From the NCBI RefSeq assembly GCF_020379485.1, contig NC_063439.1, positions 23,684,098 to 23,748,097 on the forward strand: DNA of 64,000 nucleotides. Direction: 5' to 3'. Positions 12,056-24,240 of this stretch are shown piece by piece (position 1 is the stretch's first letter; the number at the start of each line of letters is the position of its first letter). A program made the position numbers and the translations under genes. The notes beneath the pieces are model-generated. The model was not told the DNA's origin and did not search any database. It saw only the letters and a program-made list of their open reading frames with translations. This DNA comes from Brassica napus (lineage: Eukaryota; Streptophyta; Magnoliopsida; Brassicales; Brassicaceae).

Positions 12056-12580
12056 TTGGTTTCGGTTACACTAATGACAAAAAGCAAATTGTTTATTGTA
12101 TATCCAAAGTAAACCAACAACAATATTCTCTTGAGTATACACATGTCCTTCATTTTTCTATCCAACCGAATTACTCCCAACGTTTCAATAAGATAAATTT
12201 TGTTGTTTCATAATGTATGATATTTACACAAATCTATATAACTTTAACTTTATTAAAAATTGTGTAACTAATTAATTTTTTATTATTTTTATTTATAACT
12301 AAATAAACTAGTTTCAAATTGTAATTTAATGATATTTTTGATAAAAAAATAGTTTTTTGTTTTAATATGTGTGCATTAGAGTAAAACATCAAGTAATATG
12401 GAACAGATGGAGTTTTACTTGTTATAATATGACCGGTTTTGAAATTTTTAGAAGATTTGGTTCAGTTACACAAATGACAAAGAAAATCATCTATTGTGTA
12501 CTATATTCAAAAGAACCAACATTCTCTTGGAGTATACACATGTACTTCATTTTTCTATCCAGTGAACAATTACTTTTTTA
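12056..12580. repeat. Pair of direct repeats of about 120 bp
   Basis: A block at about 12056-12175 recurs at about 12454-12575. Both contain GGTT-AGTTACAC-AATGACAAA-like wording, then CATTCTCTTG, GTATACACATGT and CTTCATTTTTCTATCCA. The copies have diverged by scattered substitutions and are separated by about 280 bp of AT-rich DNA. This is either an old local duplication or the ends of a very small decayed element. It lies upstream of the cyclin C gene. Confidence 0.6.
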
Positions 12581-12833
12581 ATATCTTTAACTAATACTAT
12601 ATGCTTTTGCTACTTGTAACTGCATGACCGCTTCTTAGATTTATAGGATCACAAACAGTTGAGTAAAAATTTATAACTTAATTGTAATTTAGGATCAAGA
12701 CAAATTTTTTATTGGGCTCTGCAGAGTACCTACCAGAAGAACATGTGTATGATTTGGTGAACCATCCCCTATTTGTCGGAGTACTAGCAAGCACCATGAC
12801 ACTATTCTTTAGATAGGAAATGCTATGCATGTT

Positions 12834-12890
12834 AGGCCCATTCCTGGGCCGGGTCTAGACCTCATATCGTATGGGCTGGGTATGGGCCTA
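12834..12890 (+). promoter_or_regulatory. Cluster of TGGGCY site II motifs upstream of cyclin C
   Basis: Four copies of TGGGCC/TGGGCT on either strand lie at 12835-12840, 12845-12850, 12872-12877 and 12883-12888, about 160-215 bases before the ATG. Site II elements are known binding sites of TCP factors and typify proliferation and housekeeping genes, which fits cyclin C. Confidence 0.6.
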
Positions 12891-13049
12891 GTCTTAATTA
12901 GTTTTAATAAACAAAAGTAAGGGCGATTTGATAGATTATGAGATTAAGATTTGACAGATAACAGAAAAAAGGTTGAAACTTTAAAAGTTGGTGGGGGATA
13001 TTAATAAGCTTCTCATCTTCCTTACCCTTCGCGGAGATCGGAGGAGATA

Positions 13050-14826
13050 ATGGCTGCTAATTTCTGGGAATCGTCTCAATAGTAACATTCTGTTGCCTTT
13101 TCACTCCCCATGATAACTATTACTGGTAGTCTCGTATTCAACTTTAATTTTGATTTTGTGTGTGTTTTGGGTTTGTACGAGCAGCAAACAGCTTCTGGAC
13201 CAAGAAGAAGTGGATGTAGTTCAACCTCTCGACAAAGAACGTGGAATTTCAATCGAGGATTTCAAGCTCATCAAGTTCCATATGTCTAATCGTACGTAGC
13301 TCCTAAAGTTTGATACTTTAGATTAGGATCTATCAAAGAAAGTGTTTTTTTTGTTTGCTGTTGAGTTGTTGATGCCCTCTTTGTGTTTCAGATATAATGA
13401 AATTGGCTCAGCACATTAAAGTGAGGCAAAGGTTGGTTCTTTTGTATTTTTTGGGAATCCAATTTGCTATTCAGACATTCGACTTTGTTGTTTTTATTAC
13501 ATCACTTTCTGTGTGACCTGTAATATTATGTGAACCCTTTCCTTTTGTTGTCTACTTAATGCAGGGTTGTGGCTACCGCAATTACGTATATGAGACGGGT
13601 TTATACCAGGTATGCTATGTGTATTTCTCTACGATCTTACTCCAAAGTGCATTTTGTATTTGTGAGGAATGAAATGAGTTTAAAAGAAATGTATACCAAA
13701 AAAGTCTTCGGCTTTAGCCTCTAATATTTTCCTTTTGATGTTATACTTGTCTCAGGAAGAGCATGGTGGAGTTTGAGCCCCGTCTTGTTGCTATTGCATG
13801 CTTGTACCTGGCTTCTAAAGCTGAAGAGAGCATAGTCCAGGCCAGGAATCTTGTTTTCTACAGCAAAAGATTGTGTAATGTCTTCAAACTGTGTTTTGGT
13901 TTTTTACCCTGCTGTAAAACTATGTTGAGATGCCCTTCAATATGCTTATATGTATCAACAATGGCTCTTTATGTCATTGCAGATCCGGATGAGTACAAGT
14001 ATGAACTAAAGGATATATTAGGAATGGAAATGAGGGTTTTAGAAGCACTCGACTATTATCTGGTTGTGTTTCACCCTTACCGGTCTTTATCTGAGTATGT
14101 GCTTACCTCTCTTTACGGACTGTCACAAGCATACAATATGAATATGTTTTGTCTTATTTTCTGTTGTTGCTAACGGAGAAGCGATGATTACAAGTGTAAG
14201 TGATAATACATATAAAAACTGACAGTCTTCCCATTCTGTTTTTCTCAGGTTTTTGCAAGATGCTGCATTGAACGATGTCAATATGAACCAGTTTACATGG
14301 TAAAGTCATCCTGTATTGAGAAGTTTTCCTTAGAATTCATTTCCTAGTTACAACAACACTACAATCTAAGATCTCTGACCTTTGTACATCGTCTAAAAAC
14401 AGATAATTAATTTTTTTCATGTTTTCAGGGGAATTGTCAACGATACTTATAAGATGGACCTGATTCTTGTACACCCTCCCTATCGCATAGCGCTAGCGTG
14501 CATATACATAGCAAGTGTCCAGAGAGAGAAAGACATCACTGCATGGCTTCAAGATCTTAACGATGACATGAACTTGGTCAGTTCATACTTCTAAAAGACT
14601 TTACAAACATGTTCTGACTTTTGCATTTATTCAAGTTATTAATGTCCAGCTAAGAGCTCGTTACCGTTGACTTTGGAACCTTTACTGGATTAGTGTTAAA
14701 CATGTGGGCAATTGGTTTCAGGTGAAGAACATTGCCATGGAGATTCTGGACTTCTACGAGAACTACAGAACCATCACGGATGAAAAAGTGAGTTCTGCGT
14801 TCAGCAAACTGGCTTTGAAGCCGTGA
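13050..14826 (+). CDS. CYCC1: Cyclin C, Mediator kinase module (CYCC1-like)
   Basis: Nine exons (13050-13081, 13185-13291, 13392-13431, 13565-13609, 13756-13874, 13983-14094, 14249-14299, 14429-14576, 14722-14826) give 252 residues, nearly the length I recall for Arabidopsis cyclin C. The start MAANFWESSQYKQLL, the cyclin-box signature MVEFEPRLVAIACLYLASKA and the second helical repeat (HPPYRIALACIYIAS) are all present. Cyclin C partners CDK8 (CDKE1/HEN3) in the CDK8 module of Mediator and acts in the nucleus on RNA polymerase II transcription. Arabidopsis has two adjacent genes at this place (AT5G48630, AT5G48640); only one is seen here. A NAG-type acceptor in exon 6 and all phases are regular; no breaks. 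Confidence 0.95.
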
Positions 14827-15822
14827 CAGCTGGGGAATAGCCTCCATCTCTTCAATTTATCTGATGCTCTCTTTATACAGGAAAAAAAAGATTAAAGACT
14901 TCCTCAGTTGCCCATGTTAGTTTTGTGGCGGACCTGTAACCTTGTTGAATCTTACCAAACATAATTCTTAAAGTGATAACTTCATCTACTGAAACGTTTT
15001 CTGGTCAAAAAATTCTTATACGGGGATAGGAGAAACAGTTCTTCCCACATTATTGCATACACGCAAAGTTGAAAACATAACACATGAAGGTAGTTGTGCA
15101 GGACATGAGGAAAACTTCATGTTCAGCGAGGAACATGTAATCTAATTATGATTACATGATTTCCATCTTGAAGTTCTTCCTACATTATTTCATCTTTTTC
15201 TTCGCTTACTCCAAGCTTCAATCAAACCTATTAGGATCAAAAGAGAAGGGTGCAAAATCACCCAGTGTCTTGTAAGAAAAAAAGAAAATGTCAAGAGTAT
15301 AAGAAGCAGAAGTGGTGGTCTCGCACCCTCTAGCTAAGTTGATTTAGAGGAGAAAAAGAACATATCATTTACTTCTCCCCAACAAAGTAGACAGTAATCT
15401 GAGGTCTGCACACCACATTGGGTATGCAGCTAATAAGAAAGGGTTTACATTAGCATGACACCATTCACATACCCGCAGTAACACACACACACGGAACCCT
15501 CTGCGATACAGTGCATAACCATATGCCACACATACCTTTGTCCTTACGACACATCTTAAACAAATGTTCAACAACATTCAACTTCTCTATGGATCTACTC
15601 TACTTACATCTTCCTCATTCATTTTCCACTCGGGCAGAGCTTTATGGGTGAGAGTATATAGCCGTGTAAGGAACGTTATATATTTTGGGAGCCATGAAGT
15701 GCTGTGTGCGCCTCCTTTACGTGCCCATCATTGATGCTGCTAACGGAGCAGAAACAGCTGCAAAGTGGGAAGTTTCTTCTCATGGGTTGTGGCGTGGGAA
15801 CATCAGAAAATACAAGTCACAG
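14827..15822. other. Convergent intergenic region
   Basis: 3' flanks of cyclin C (+) and the Lys-rich gene (-). Nothing else could be supported; open frames here are short and without homology that I recognise. Confidence 0.55.
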
Positions 15823-18071
15823 CTAAAATGGAACAACATATGGAAGAGCTAAAATGTCGGCAGATTCTATTCTGAAAGCTTGGTCCCAGACCTGCAAGGC
15901 TTCACCAGAATCAGGAGAATATGTTCTTGCCTTTTTTAACTTGACACCCAACGGACCATATAGCCATTCTTCGTCATTATCAACCTCCAGAAACAACTCT
16001 CTTTTCGGTACACTGAGTATCTGATCCAGAAACTTTAGGTCCGGATGCGGCGGCTTTGCGGATGCTTCACCATTTTCTTTGACTTTCACTTTCATTGCTG
16101 CAGCCACATGACTCTGTGAGCAGACCTTTTCTTTTTCTCCAGAGACAACAAAGCCGTTAACCTTTGCTTCCTTGACTTCTGGCTTGCAGGCCGTTCCTTG
16201 CACCTCAGAAGCAGGACTTCGGTGTGAACCTAACGTTCTTCCATTTTCCACAGATGATACAGATGCTGAGTGTCTCTGTAACTTGTTTGGTTTGGTTCCA
16301 TTCTCTGCACAAGAATTAAAGACTAGTGTCAAACGAAAAGTATCCCTGGAAGAAATTACAACGTCAACGTTAAAGAAGCCTATCATTAGTCCCAAATAAC
16401 AACCACACTACTCAGAAACGAAAAAATAAAAAATAATATTTTGAAGGTAAGAAAACATACCACGATTGTTTAAAACTATAATATGGCAACTACACACATA
16501 TATCCTTCCTCATTCACCAGACAGGGAATTGGATCAGGTAATAACTCACCAGACAAGAGTCCATTTGTGTCAAGATCCATCCGCTTGCCAAGACTTCCCT
16601 CAGCAATAAGGTTCTTGACGCTCGCCTGAGAAAGGTCAGGCGGTCTGCCATTCCTTATATCCAGAGAGTCCTTTCCCCTCTCCTTTAATTTGGGCCCTTC
16701 TATCAGTTTTGACTTATCCTGAGGACTTTTATTTATTGACTCGGTTTTCTTCTTTAAACCTGCTTCATCCCTTGGTTTATCACTCATGGCCGCACTTTCC
16801 TTGAGGTGACTCTTCTCAGGTGATTTCGTATGCCTCGCCTTGTCTCTGTTCTCCATTGGTTTACCCATAGCCACAGCTCTTTTCTGATCCGTACCAAATG
16901 ATGCTCGAGCAACTGCATTTTCTTCAGAACTTTTTGCCACAGCAAAGTTCTTCTGAGTACTGATGCTCTGATCGTCATTTTCGCCATAGTTTGTTTCTTG
17001 AACTGGGCAGAAACTGCTGCTCAAAAATGCTTTTCCTGGTGTTCCTTTTTGGTTAGTAATCTTTTGTGCATTCTGACTTCCTGTGGCTTCTTCGTCATAT
17101 CTGATCCTTCTTCCCAGTTCCTGTACATACTTTGACTCTCCATTACTATTATTCTGCACGGTATTTGTTACAAGTTTCTCTCTGTTCCCTGTGTTTGGCA
17201 GCACTCCAGCTTTCTGCTCCTCCAAAGGTTTGCATTTTTCTTTATCCTTCTCCTTGTCTTTACGATCTTTATGTTTCTCTCTTTTCTTCTTTCTTTCCTT
17301 ATCTTTGTCTTTGCTTCTATCTTTACCCTCTCTTTTTTCTTTGTCCTTATCCTTCTTGTGATTCTTTTCCTTATACTTCTCCTGCAATCCCATATGAAAA
17401 ACATACACATATAAGGGGGGATCACAAGATTTTATATAAACTTATGGGCAACAGCAGATAGTTACACATAAAGTAGACTGTACATGGCAGAAGTGTCAAC
17501 ATAGCATACAAATGCATTTCAGTAGTTTTTTTTCCTTTTAGAAATAAAAATTAACTTTTGCCATTCAAGGTTGATATCCTCTAGTGGGTAACTAGTATGC
17601 TGATTAGTCTGTTGTAAGCTACTACTAGTTAGTGCACCCTCCTCACTAATCTTTCTGAATATGATTTACTACAGCGTCTTTAGAAAGCTAACTACATCAA
17701 CTCGAACGAATACTCAGAGCTTGACCAACTAGTAATGACCTTAACAAAGAGAGAGACTAACTCTACAAAGTCTATAATCCCCCAACTCAAAGGGTTTCCC
17801 AAGTACGTTTATATGTCCTAGGAAAGAACACAAACGATACAAAGAGTTCCATGTACCCATTAGACTCCAGTTTCATCATGCTACGCTTGAGTAGTTTACT
17901 CCAAAACTTTTGTTTCTAAGTTTTAAAAATACCAGACGGACCGTTATTCAATCAAAGTAGAGTAAGTTCCAAGGGTCAACATACGGAAACCTTTATGAGA
18001 GGAGGGTCAGTTTCGTGAGTTGTAATCTTCTTGTCATATCCAGGTGGAGGAAATGGGAAGCAGCGAGACAT
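15823..18071 (-). CDS. Lys-rich uncharacterised nuclear-type protein (AT5G48610-like)
   Basis: Three exons from 18071 down: 17991-18071, 16550-17381 and 15823-16304, 464 residues. The N-terminus MSRCFPFPPPGY is a conserved start of a plant family annotated only as Myb-like protein X or unknown. Residues about 28-60 are almost all K/E/D/R (repeats of KDKEK and RKKKREK), forming a charged helix and probable nuclear signal. The centre is polar and probably disordered. The C-terminus is ordered and conserved in look: LKFLDQILSVPKRELFLEV, DDEEWLYG-type acidic patch, then QVWDQAFRIESADILALPYVVPF with stop. No catalytic motif is visible. I infer a nuclear, perhaps chromatin or splicing related, role from composition alone. 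Confidence 0.8.
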
Positions 18072-19460
18072 GGCACTTGTCCTCGCAAACTCTACTCTCA
18101 CCACACTCCAACTTACGCCAGCACTTGACCAGATCAGAATATATGATCCTGTACACCATTCCAGCACGGAGTTACACTTTTCTGACCCACAATAAACCAA
18201 TTTCAAAAGTCCCACAAGCTCTATATCCCTTATAACTTAAGCAAGTTATAAACCCTGATGCTTGGGTCAACTTGGGTAGAATAACCCCCCAAAGATTGGT
18301 CTTTTAAGATTTGATTATAGCCTGCCTGCCACCAGAAGTTGAGATCAGAAACACTTTCACTTTCAATAACTCATAGTAACAGCATCTCAAAAGCACCTTA
18401 TATTGTTATTATTAGCTTTAATTGACCAAAATTAGCAACTTCCTGGCAAGACCCAACTAGTGGTCTCTCTAGCTCAGATTGAATGCTATCAATCCCTCAA
18501 GCTTGAGACCTTCTACTAGTATATGATCCGATTCCACGGGAGATCCAATCAAAACCTGAAAAAAAATCAATTGAGAGCACAAAATGTCAAATCAAACATT
18601 TCAGTTTAAGAAACAGAAGACAACTTCGGTTTAATGAAAAAAAAATCAAAAATCAATCCAGAAAAGAAATCAATCTACAAGTGTTGCAGATACCTTCTGT
18701 TTCTGTATATATATATATATATATATAGATACTGTAATGTTCTTCTTCTCTATTTAAAAACTACGGGCGTAATTTTGATGGGTTGGCTTTTAGATGGGAA
18801 GAAGAAACCTCCCTCTCTCTCTCTCTTTTTTCTCTCTCTTCTTTCTCTCAAAATCACAGCCAAGGAATGAGAAAAGTTTGGACAGAGAATGGCAAAAGTT
18901 AATTTATAAATGGAGAACGACACGTGTCACTCTTTATACATAACTTGTGGACATTCGCTTAGACTAAAAGGCTTTTCTTTGGGCTTAGCCCGAGTCATTG
19001 ACTATGTTGTATGTTTTGTGTCACATGCTGAATAATTGAGATGAGGTTCTAAAGTTTTCATAAATCTCAAGTTTTCTATTGTTTTATCAAGTCAAAAGAG
19101 TGTGTCTACATATAAATGATACTTTCCAGGGTTATTGAAGTTTAGGATATACGCAGGTAACCTTTTTCTTCTCTATTAGTAACGTGTTCTCTCCGAATGT
19201 TAGATCAATTTTAAGTATGCGATGCGATTTTAACAGTTACCATTCGAAGTGTTAGGCTTTGTATATAACCAACACATAACAGCTACAAAAGAAACCAAAC
19301 TGTCACTCTATATTAAAACACTATACATATAATCACGCAAACTATAGACAAAAACAAATAGTTCTCATAGCCCTGTAGAAACAAACCTTTCTACGCTCCC
19401 TCTCTCTATATATATATATGGAGTGTGCACCCAAAAAGAAAGATACCAAACTGGTTCACT
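18072..19460. other. 5' flank of the Lys-rich gene and 3' flank of the DUF760 gene
   Basis: Contains the promoter side of the minus-strand Lys-rich gene: a CT-rich stretch at about 18810-18848, a (TA)n run at 18709-18727 and a palindromic site II-like GGGCTTAGCCC at 18981-18991. A second short TA run is at about 19407-19418. No gene seen. Confidence 0.5.
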
Positions 19461-21007
19461 TCAGACACTGCTATTCTCTTCTGCATTCTCATTCTCCTTG
19501 AGCTTAAACGCGCCGTCTACATACTCCTCTGTGTCCCACAGAAACGAACCAAACGCAACCGCCTCCAGAAGCAGCCTCTTCAAGCTCGAAAACGATGTCA
19601 CAATCACGCTCTCTTCCTCCTTTTCCTCGGGACCGAAAAGAGCCAGGCTCTGCTTCTCTATCAGGTTCTTAGCCTCACGTGACCTCGGCTTTGCGCATCT
19701 CTGCAGTATCTTCGGATCAAACCCGGAGATGTAATGTCTCAGCTGCTTGGTGATGCCTTCCGACAGCGAGCATTCGAGTTGGTGCCTGAGGGAAGCCGAT
19801 TTCAAAAAGTAACCGTACAAGATCGACGCTGTGTAGACTCTACTGAGATGATGCTTATCGATCTCGGTCGTCTCCAGATCATCAGTCAAAGTTGAATCAA
19901 CTCTTAAGCTGATGACTGCGTTGCTGTGTTCTTTGATGAGTTCAAGAACGTCGCGGCTATGGATTGATTCGAGCTCCCAGTCTTTAGAAGGCCAGACCTC
20001 GAGCTTTCCGTTGTAGATGCAGGTGGAGAGCTTAGGGACAAGAGGCACTCTGATCTCAGAGAATTTGTACAAGATCAACATGTACATTATGTCTTCTATC
20101 GCGGTCTGGCAGTTACTCTCCTTGAGTTGAGCTATCCTTCTGGAAAAACCATAGAAACAAAACAGAGTCCAAATAGATTAGCCATAATATGAACTGAAAC
20201 AAAGAAAAGACAGAAGCTTTAAAGTAGATTAAGCCATAATATGAACTGAAACATAGAAAAGACAGAAGCTTTTAAGTAGATTAAGCCATAATATGAACTG
20301 AAACAAAGAAAAGACCGAAACTTTAAGTAGATTAAGCCACAATATGAACTGAAACATAAAAAAAGACGGAAGCTTTAAAGTAGATTAAACCATAATATGA
20401 ACTGAAACAAAGAAAAGACCGAAACTTCAAGTAGATTAAGCCGCAATATGAACTGAAACATAGAAAAGATAGAAGCTTTAAAGTAGATTAAGCCATGATA
20501 TGAATTAAAACATAGAAAAGACTGAAGCTTTAAATAGATTAAGCCGTAATATGAACTGAAACAAAGAAAAGACCGAAGCTTTAGGGAGATTGATGTGTGT
20601 GTGTGTGTGTTCATGATTGAATCATATGATTGGGGAAGGGAGAAGGTTAAAGAAGAAGAGAACCTGTGGAGAGAAGCTTCATCGGAACCAGAACTGAGGA
20701 ACATGCGAGATAAAGCTGCTTCCTTGTCTTCCGCGAGCTGCTTGAGCAAATCAGCGACGGCGAAGTGAAAAAGCGGCCGCTTTTTCATCAAGACGCAGCT
20801 TAGAAACTTCCCCTGAGCCGAGCGGGGTACTAGAGGCGCGTCGATGCTCGCTCCCGCTCCCGCAGCGGCAACAACCACCATCGAATCGTACCGGACCTTA
20901 CGCCGCCAGGGGAGAAGAGCGCAAACGCCGCCGGTTATTCGTCGTGGGGAATCGCGGCGCGACGGGAGAAACGAGAGGGATCCCTGGTGGGAGAGAGAGG
21001 TGTCCAT
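19461..21007 (-). CDS. DUF760 plastid-type protein (AT5G48590-like)
   Basis: Two exons: 20664-21007 and 19461-20139, 340 residues. The first 65 residues are rich in Ser/Arg and poor in acids (MDTSLSHQGSLSFLPSRR), as expected of a chloroplast transit peptide. The mature part matches DUF760 proteins: FHFAVADLLKQLAEDKEAALSR, then helices around IEDIMYMLILYKFSE, SRVYTASILYGYFLKS and LRHYISGFDPKILQRCAKPRSREA, then an acidic end. The molecular function of DUF760 is not known; the only relatives with a described role are plastid proteins. The single intron (20140-20663) contains a minisatellite and a GT run, listed separately. It shares an upstream region with the divergent FKBP15 gene. Confidence 0.87.
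20174..20586. repeat. Intronic minisatellite, eight units of 51-53 bp
   Basis: Units begin with TAGATTA at 20174, 20225, 20277, 20328, 20381, 20432, 20484 and 20535. Each contains ATATGAACTGAAAC and a GA-rich end with GAAGCTT or GAAACTT. Units 3-6 alternate between two variants (GACCGAAACTT and GAAGCTTTAAAG), suggesting duplication of a dimer of about 104 bp. The array fills most of the only intron of the DUF760 gene, and a (GT)n run follows at about 20593-20610. Confidence 0.92.
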
Positions 21008-21427
21008 GATAAAAATAACAGAGAAGGCAAAGCAGAGGGGCTCGAGGGAGATTGAAGAGTCAGTGGGAGGAGGAGCAGAGGGATTGGATAAGGTAAAGGG
21101 AATAAGAGTATTTATTTTGTGTTTTGTAATAAAGAAAAAAAAAAGAAGCTTTGATTCGATCCTGGCTTCGATATTTGCCTTTATTGTGTGTGGTTATTGC
21201 TGCCTCTCTGCAAGTTGATTGACTAGTAAAAGCGATGTTGATTGTGATATCTTTAGCGATTCACCTTCATGAATCATGAACAAGATGGGCTTTTATAACG
21301 AAACATAATAAGGCCAGGCCCATATTAAAGGTCCAATAAGATTGCTTCCACTCTGAGCTTAACAAGAGACAAGACACTGTGAAGAAAAAAGGAAAATCAA
21401 ACGGAACGAATTTGGCGAGAGAGCAAG
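21008..21427. promoter_or_regulatory. Bidirectional promoter between DUF760 and FKBP15-like genes
   Basis: The divergent start codons are only 420 bases apart. Site II motifs TGGGCT (21286-21291) and GGCCCA (21317-21322) lie in the middle and are orientation-independent, so they may serve both genes. No other ORF or repeat is evident. Confidence 0.55.
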
Positions 21428-22656
21428 ATGTGTCTCCGTTACTCCATTTGCTTGATCTTATTCTCTCTCATTTCACTTCAAGGTTTTCTCATTTACATGT
21501 TTCGATCTTATGTTGTAACAATTTGCGTCGATCTAATCTATTATTTGTATTGGATCTGTTTGTTTTTATAGCTTTTGCCAAGAAGACAGGAGATGTGTCG
21601 GAATTGCAGATCGGGGTTAAGGTACATTTTATTATTATTATTTTCTCCGATTACCAAATGAAGGATCGTTGTAGATCTGTAGCTAACAGTTTTAGCAATA
21701 TTAGTGTGTTGGATTCCCCCCATCATTGTAGATTGAGTCTACTATCTATTAGGTTTGTTCCATGATCTAAACAGCATTGGTTCTTCTGTTTGATTGTGTT
21801 GTGTTCTTCTAGGTAGAGGATCTCTTTTAACAAAGATACTTATAGCTTATTGATTGTTTTTTTATGTTTCAGAGATGATGAATGAGAGTTTGATCCTTGA
21901 CTTTTCTTTTTTTGTGACAGTTTAAGCCAGCAACGTGTGAAGTGAAGGCTCACAAAGGTGATATGATCAAGGTGCACTACAGGGTAAGCTTGCTTAGACC
22001 ATGTCTCTCACGAACAAAATCGGAGTCATCACCGTCCTGAAGAGATATTTGGGCATGATGTTTTGTCACAACGTATGGCGTTGTTTTGCTGTTGTTTAAT
22101 TTAGTGTTATGCGGCAGGGGAAACTTACTGATGGAACAGTATTCGATTCGAGCTTTGAAAGGGATGAACCGTTCGAGTTTGAGTTAGGAAGTGGTCAGGT
22201 TATCAAAGGTTGGTGGCTTGGTTCTATCCACTTTCTTTGCACTTTTGAATCTCTCTCTTTTCGATCCATTCTCTTAATTCTTCCAATGCTAAAATTGGTT
22301 GTTTTGGTGGCAGGTTGGGATCAAGGTTTGCTAGGTGCGTGTGTAGGGGAGAAGAGGAAGTTAAAGATACCTGCTAAACTTGGATATGGTGAACAAGGCT
22401 CTCCTCCTACTATCCCAGGTATATAATACATTTCAGCTATAACCTTTTAAAATGTGTATTAGATGTAGTGAAGAACACTGGTTTTGGTTTCTGAGCTTAT
22501 AACTAAAGACCAAACTTGCAAACTTCAGGTGGGGCAACACTGATATTTGACACAGAGCTTCTTGCGGTAAATGAAAAACCAGCTGGTGGAGAAGAACACC
22601 AAGAAGAAGATGACGGAGAAGATGTAGACGACACATATGGAGCTGACGAGCTGTGA
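21428..22656 (+). CDS. FKBP15-2: ER-lumenal FKBP-type peptidyl-prolyl isomerase (FKBP15-2-like, AT5G48580)
   Basis: Six exons: 21428-21482, 21572-21621, 21921-21983, 22118-22208, 22314-22418, 22529-22656; 163 residues. The ATG at 21428 is chosen because it starts a clean signal peptide ([21 protein letters not shown]). One FKBP domain follows with the typical [45 protein letters not shown] and LIFDTELL blocks that line the FK506/proline pocket. The acidic tail ends ADEL, a KDEL-like retention signal. The enzyme should catalyse cis-trans prolyl isomerisation during folding in the ER lumen. It is one of two FKBP genes side by side; the next is the large ROF2-like gene. Confidence 0.93.
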
Positions 22657-22880
22657 TTGAATCTCCTTTCTCCAACCGTTTAGCTTCAGAGTTCCTCTAC
22701 GAATAAAATGTCTATGTGCGTTTGCTTTTTAATCATTGGATGCTTTAGTTTTGCTTCTTTCTAAGTTATCAACAATTGTACTTCCTTTTGGTTTGGCTTT
22801 TGGAGTAGTAAAGATAAATAAACAGTGAGACTGGGCAACACGCTTCAAATAAAAGAAAAATTGTTCCACTAACAAATCCA

Positions 22881-24240
22881 TCTATCTTATTAAAACTCAA
22901 GTACAAAATTGGAGTGTTTGGAGACTTGAATAGGACTTTTAAAAATTTGGAGTGTTTGGAAACATGGATTGCAGTCTTTTAAAAAAAAATATTTTTGTTT
23001 GAAAACAAGGATAGTAGTATTAAGAAAAAAAGTAATGGGCTTATGTTTTTTTTAAAAATTGAAAGTTATCTAGGCCACTTTTAAAATATACCAAAATGGA
23101 TCAATCTAATTCCCTAAAAAAATTTTTTCTAAACTAACCATAAAACAAAATTTAAACTTTATATACATATTTCAAATCAAAATAATAATTCAAATTTGAT
23201 TTATATCAAAAATTGATTCAAAAATATACATATATTCAAAAATGGATTTTTACTAAACTATTTTTCAATAACCATTATAAAAAAATATTGTCAATATATA
23301 TAAGAAAAATATAATACAAAGCCCAATTTGAAATACCAACTCAAATTATGGTTTTCATATTTCATATTAAGTTTTAAAAATATAATATATGTAATTATTT
23401 ATATGATGGTATGTATAAAATACTATTAATTATATGATTACTTATATGATGGTACATATAAAATACGATTAATTATATGATGATAAAATACGATATATAA
23501 TAATGACTAGGGATGGGCTTTTGGATACCCATACGGGTTTAGTTCTGATCGGTTTGTATTTTGGGCTTTCGGGGTCAAAGATTTCAGCCTTATTAGAATG
23601 TTTCTAAATTTTGGTTTGAGTTCGATTTGGATCTTTGCGGGTTTGGTTTGGGTTTGGATAACTAATTTAAATTATTTTTAAAGTCTTAAATCATTATATA
23701 TTTTAAATTTCTCAAAATGTATAAATAAAATAATATATTACGTATAAATTTGAATAACATATGTCATAATACTTAAGCTTAACATATCAATTGGCTTGAT
23801 TTAAAATTTTGGATACGAAATCAATAATTATTTTAAGTATTTTTGGTGATTTGAGTATACTTTAACTATTTCAGATATTTACTTTTGACTATCTATATAT
23901 ATTTTCAAGTATTTAAACCAATTTAAAAGTATCATTTTTGATGTTTTATATACGTTAAATCTAAAAATAATTAATATATATAAGTATATAAATCTATTTT
24001 TAGATAAATTCGGATACCCAAATACTTCGGTTCGGATCAGATTCGGTTCTCTAAATAACAAAATTTTGAATAATTAGAATATTTAATCAATTTATGTTTG
24101 GGTTTGGTACTATATCTTTGGATCGGTATCGGTTATGTTCCTCGGATTCATTTTTCCAAATCCTAATAATTACATGAAAAACAAATATCAACATATTTTT
24201 CAAAATATACACCCGCGCGCCTGCGCGGGTCAAAATCTAG
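22881..24240 (+). mobile_element. Non-autonomous Helitron 1
   Basis: The 5' end is TCTATCTTATTAAAACTC and the 3' end is a GC-rich hairpin (CCCGCGC...GCGCGGG at 24212-24229) followed 7 bases later by CTAG at 24237-24240. The base before is A (22880) and the base after is T (24241), the A|T insertion site typical of Helitrons. It is 1360 bp, AT-rich, without a Rep/helicase ORF. It sits between the two FKBP genes, its end 699 bases before the ATG of the ROF2-like gene. Confidence 0.88.

Noticed and set aside
17083..17461. Leu/Ser-rich plus-strand frames that look like membrane proteins
   Set aside because: They are antisense to the Lys/Glu-rich part of the minus-strand gene; K/E codons read as F/L/S in reverse.
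20375..21007. Open frame of 210 codons on the minus strand ending in hydrophobic repeats
   Set aside because: The first 114 codons are exon 1 of the DUF760 gene; the rest reads through the donor at 20663 into the minisatellite.
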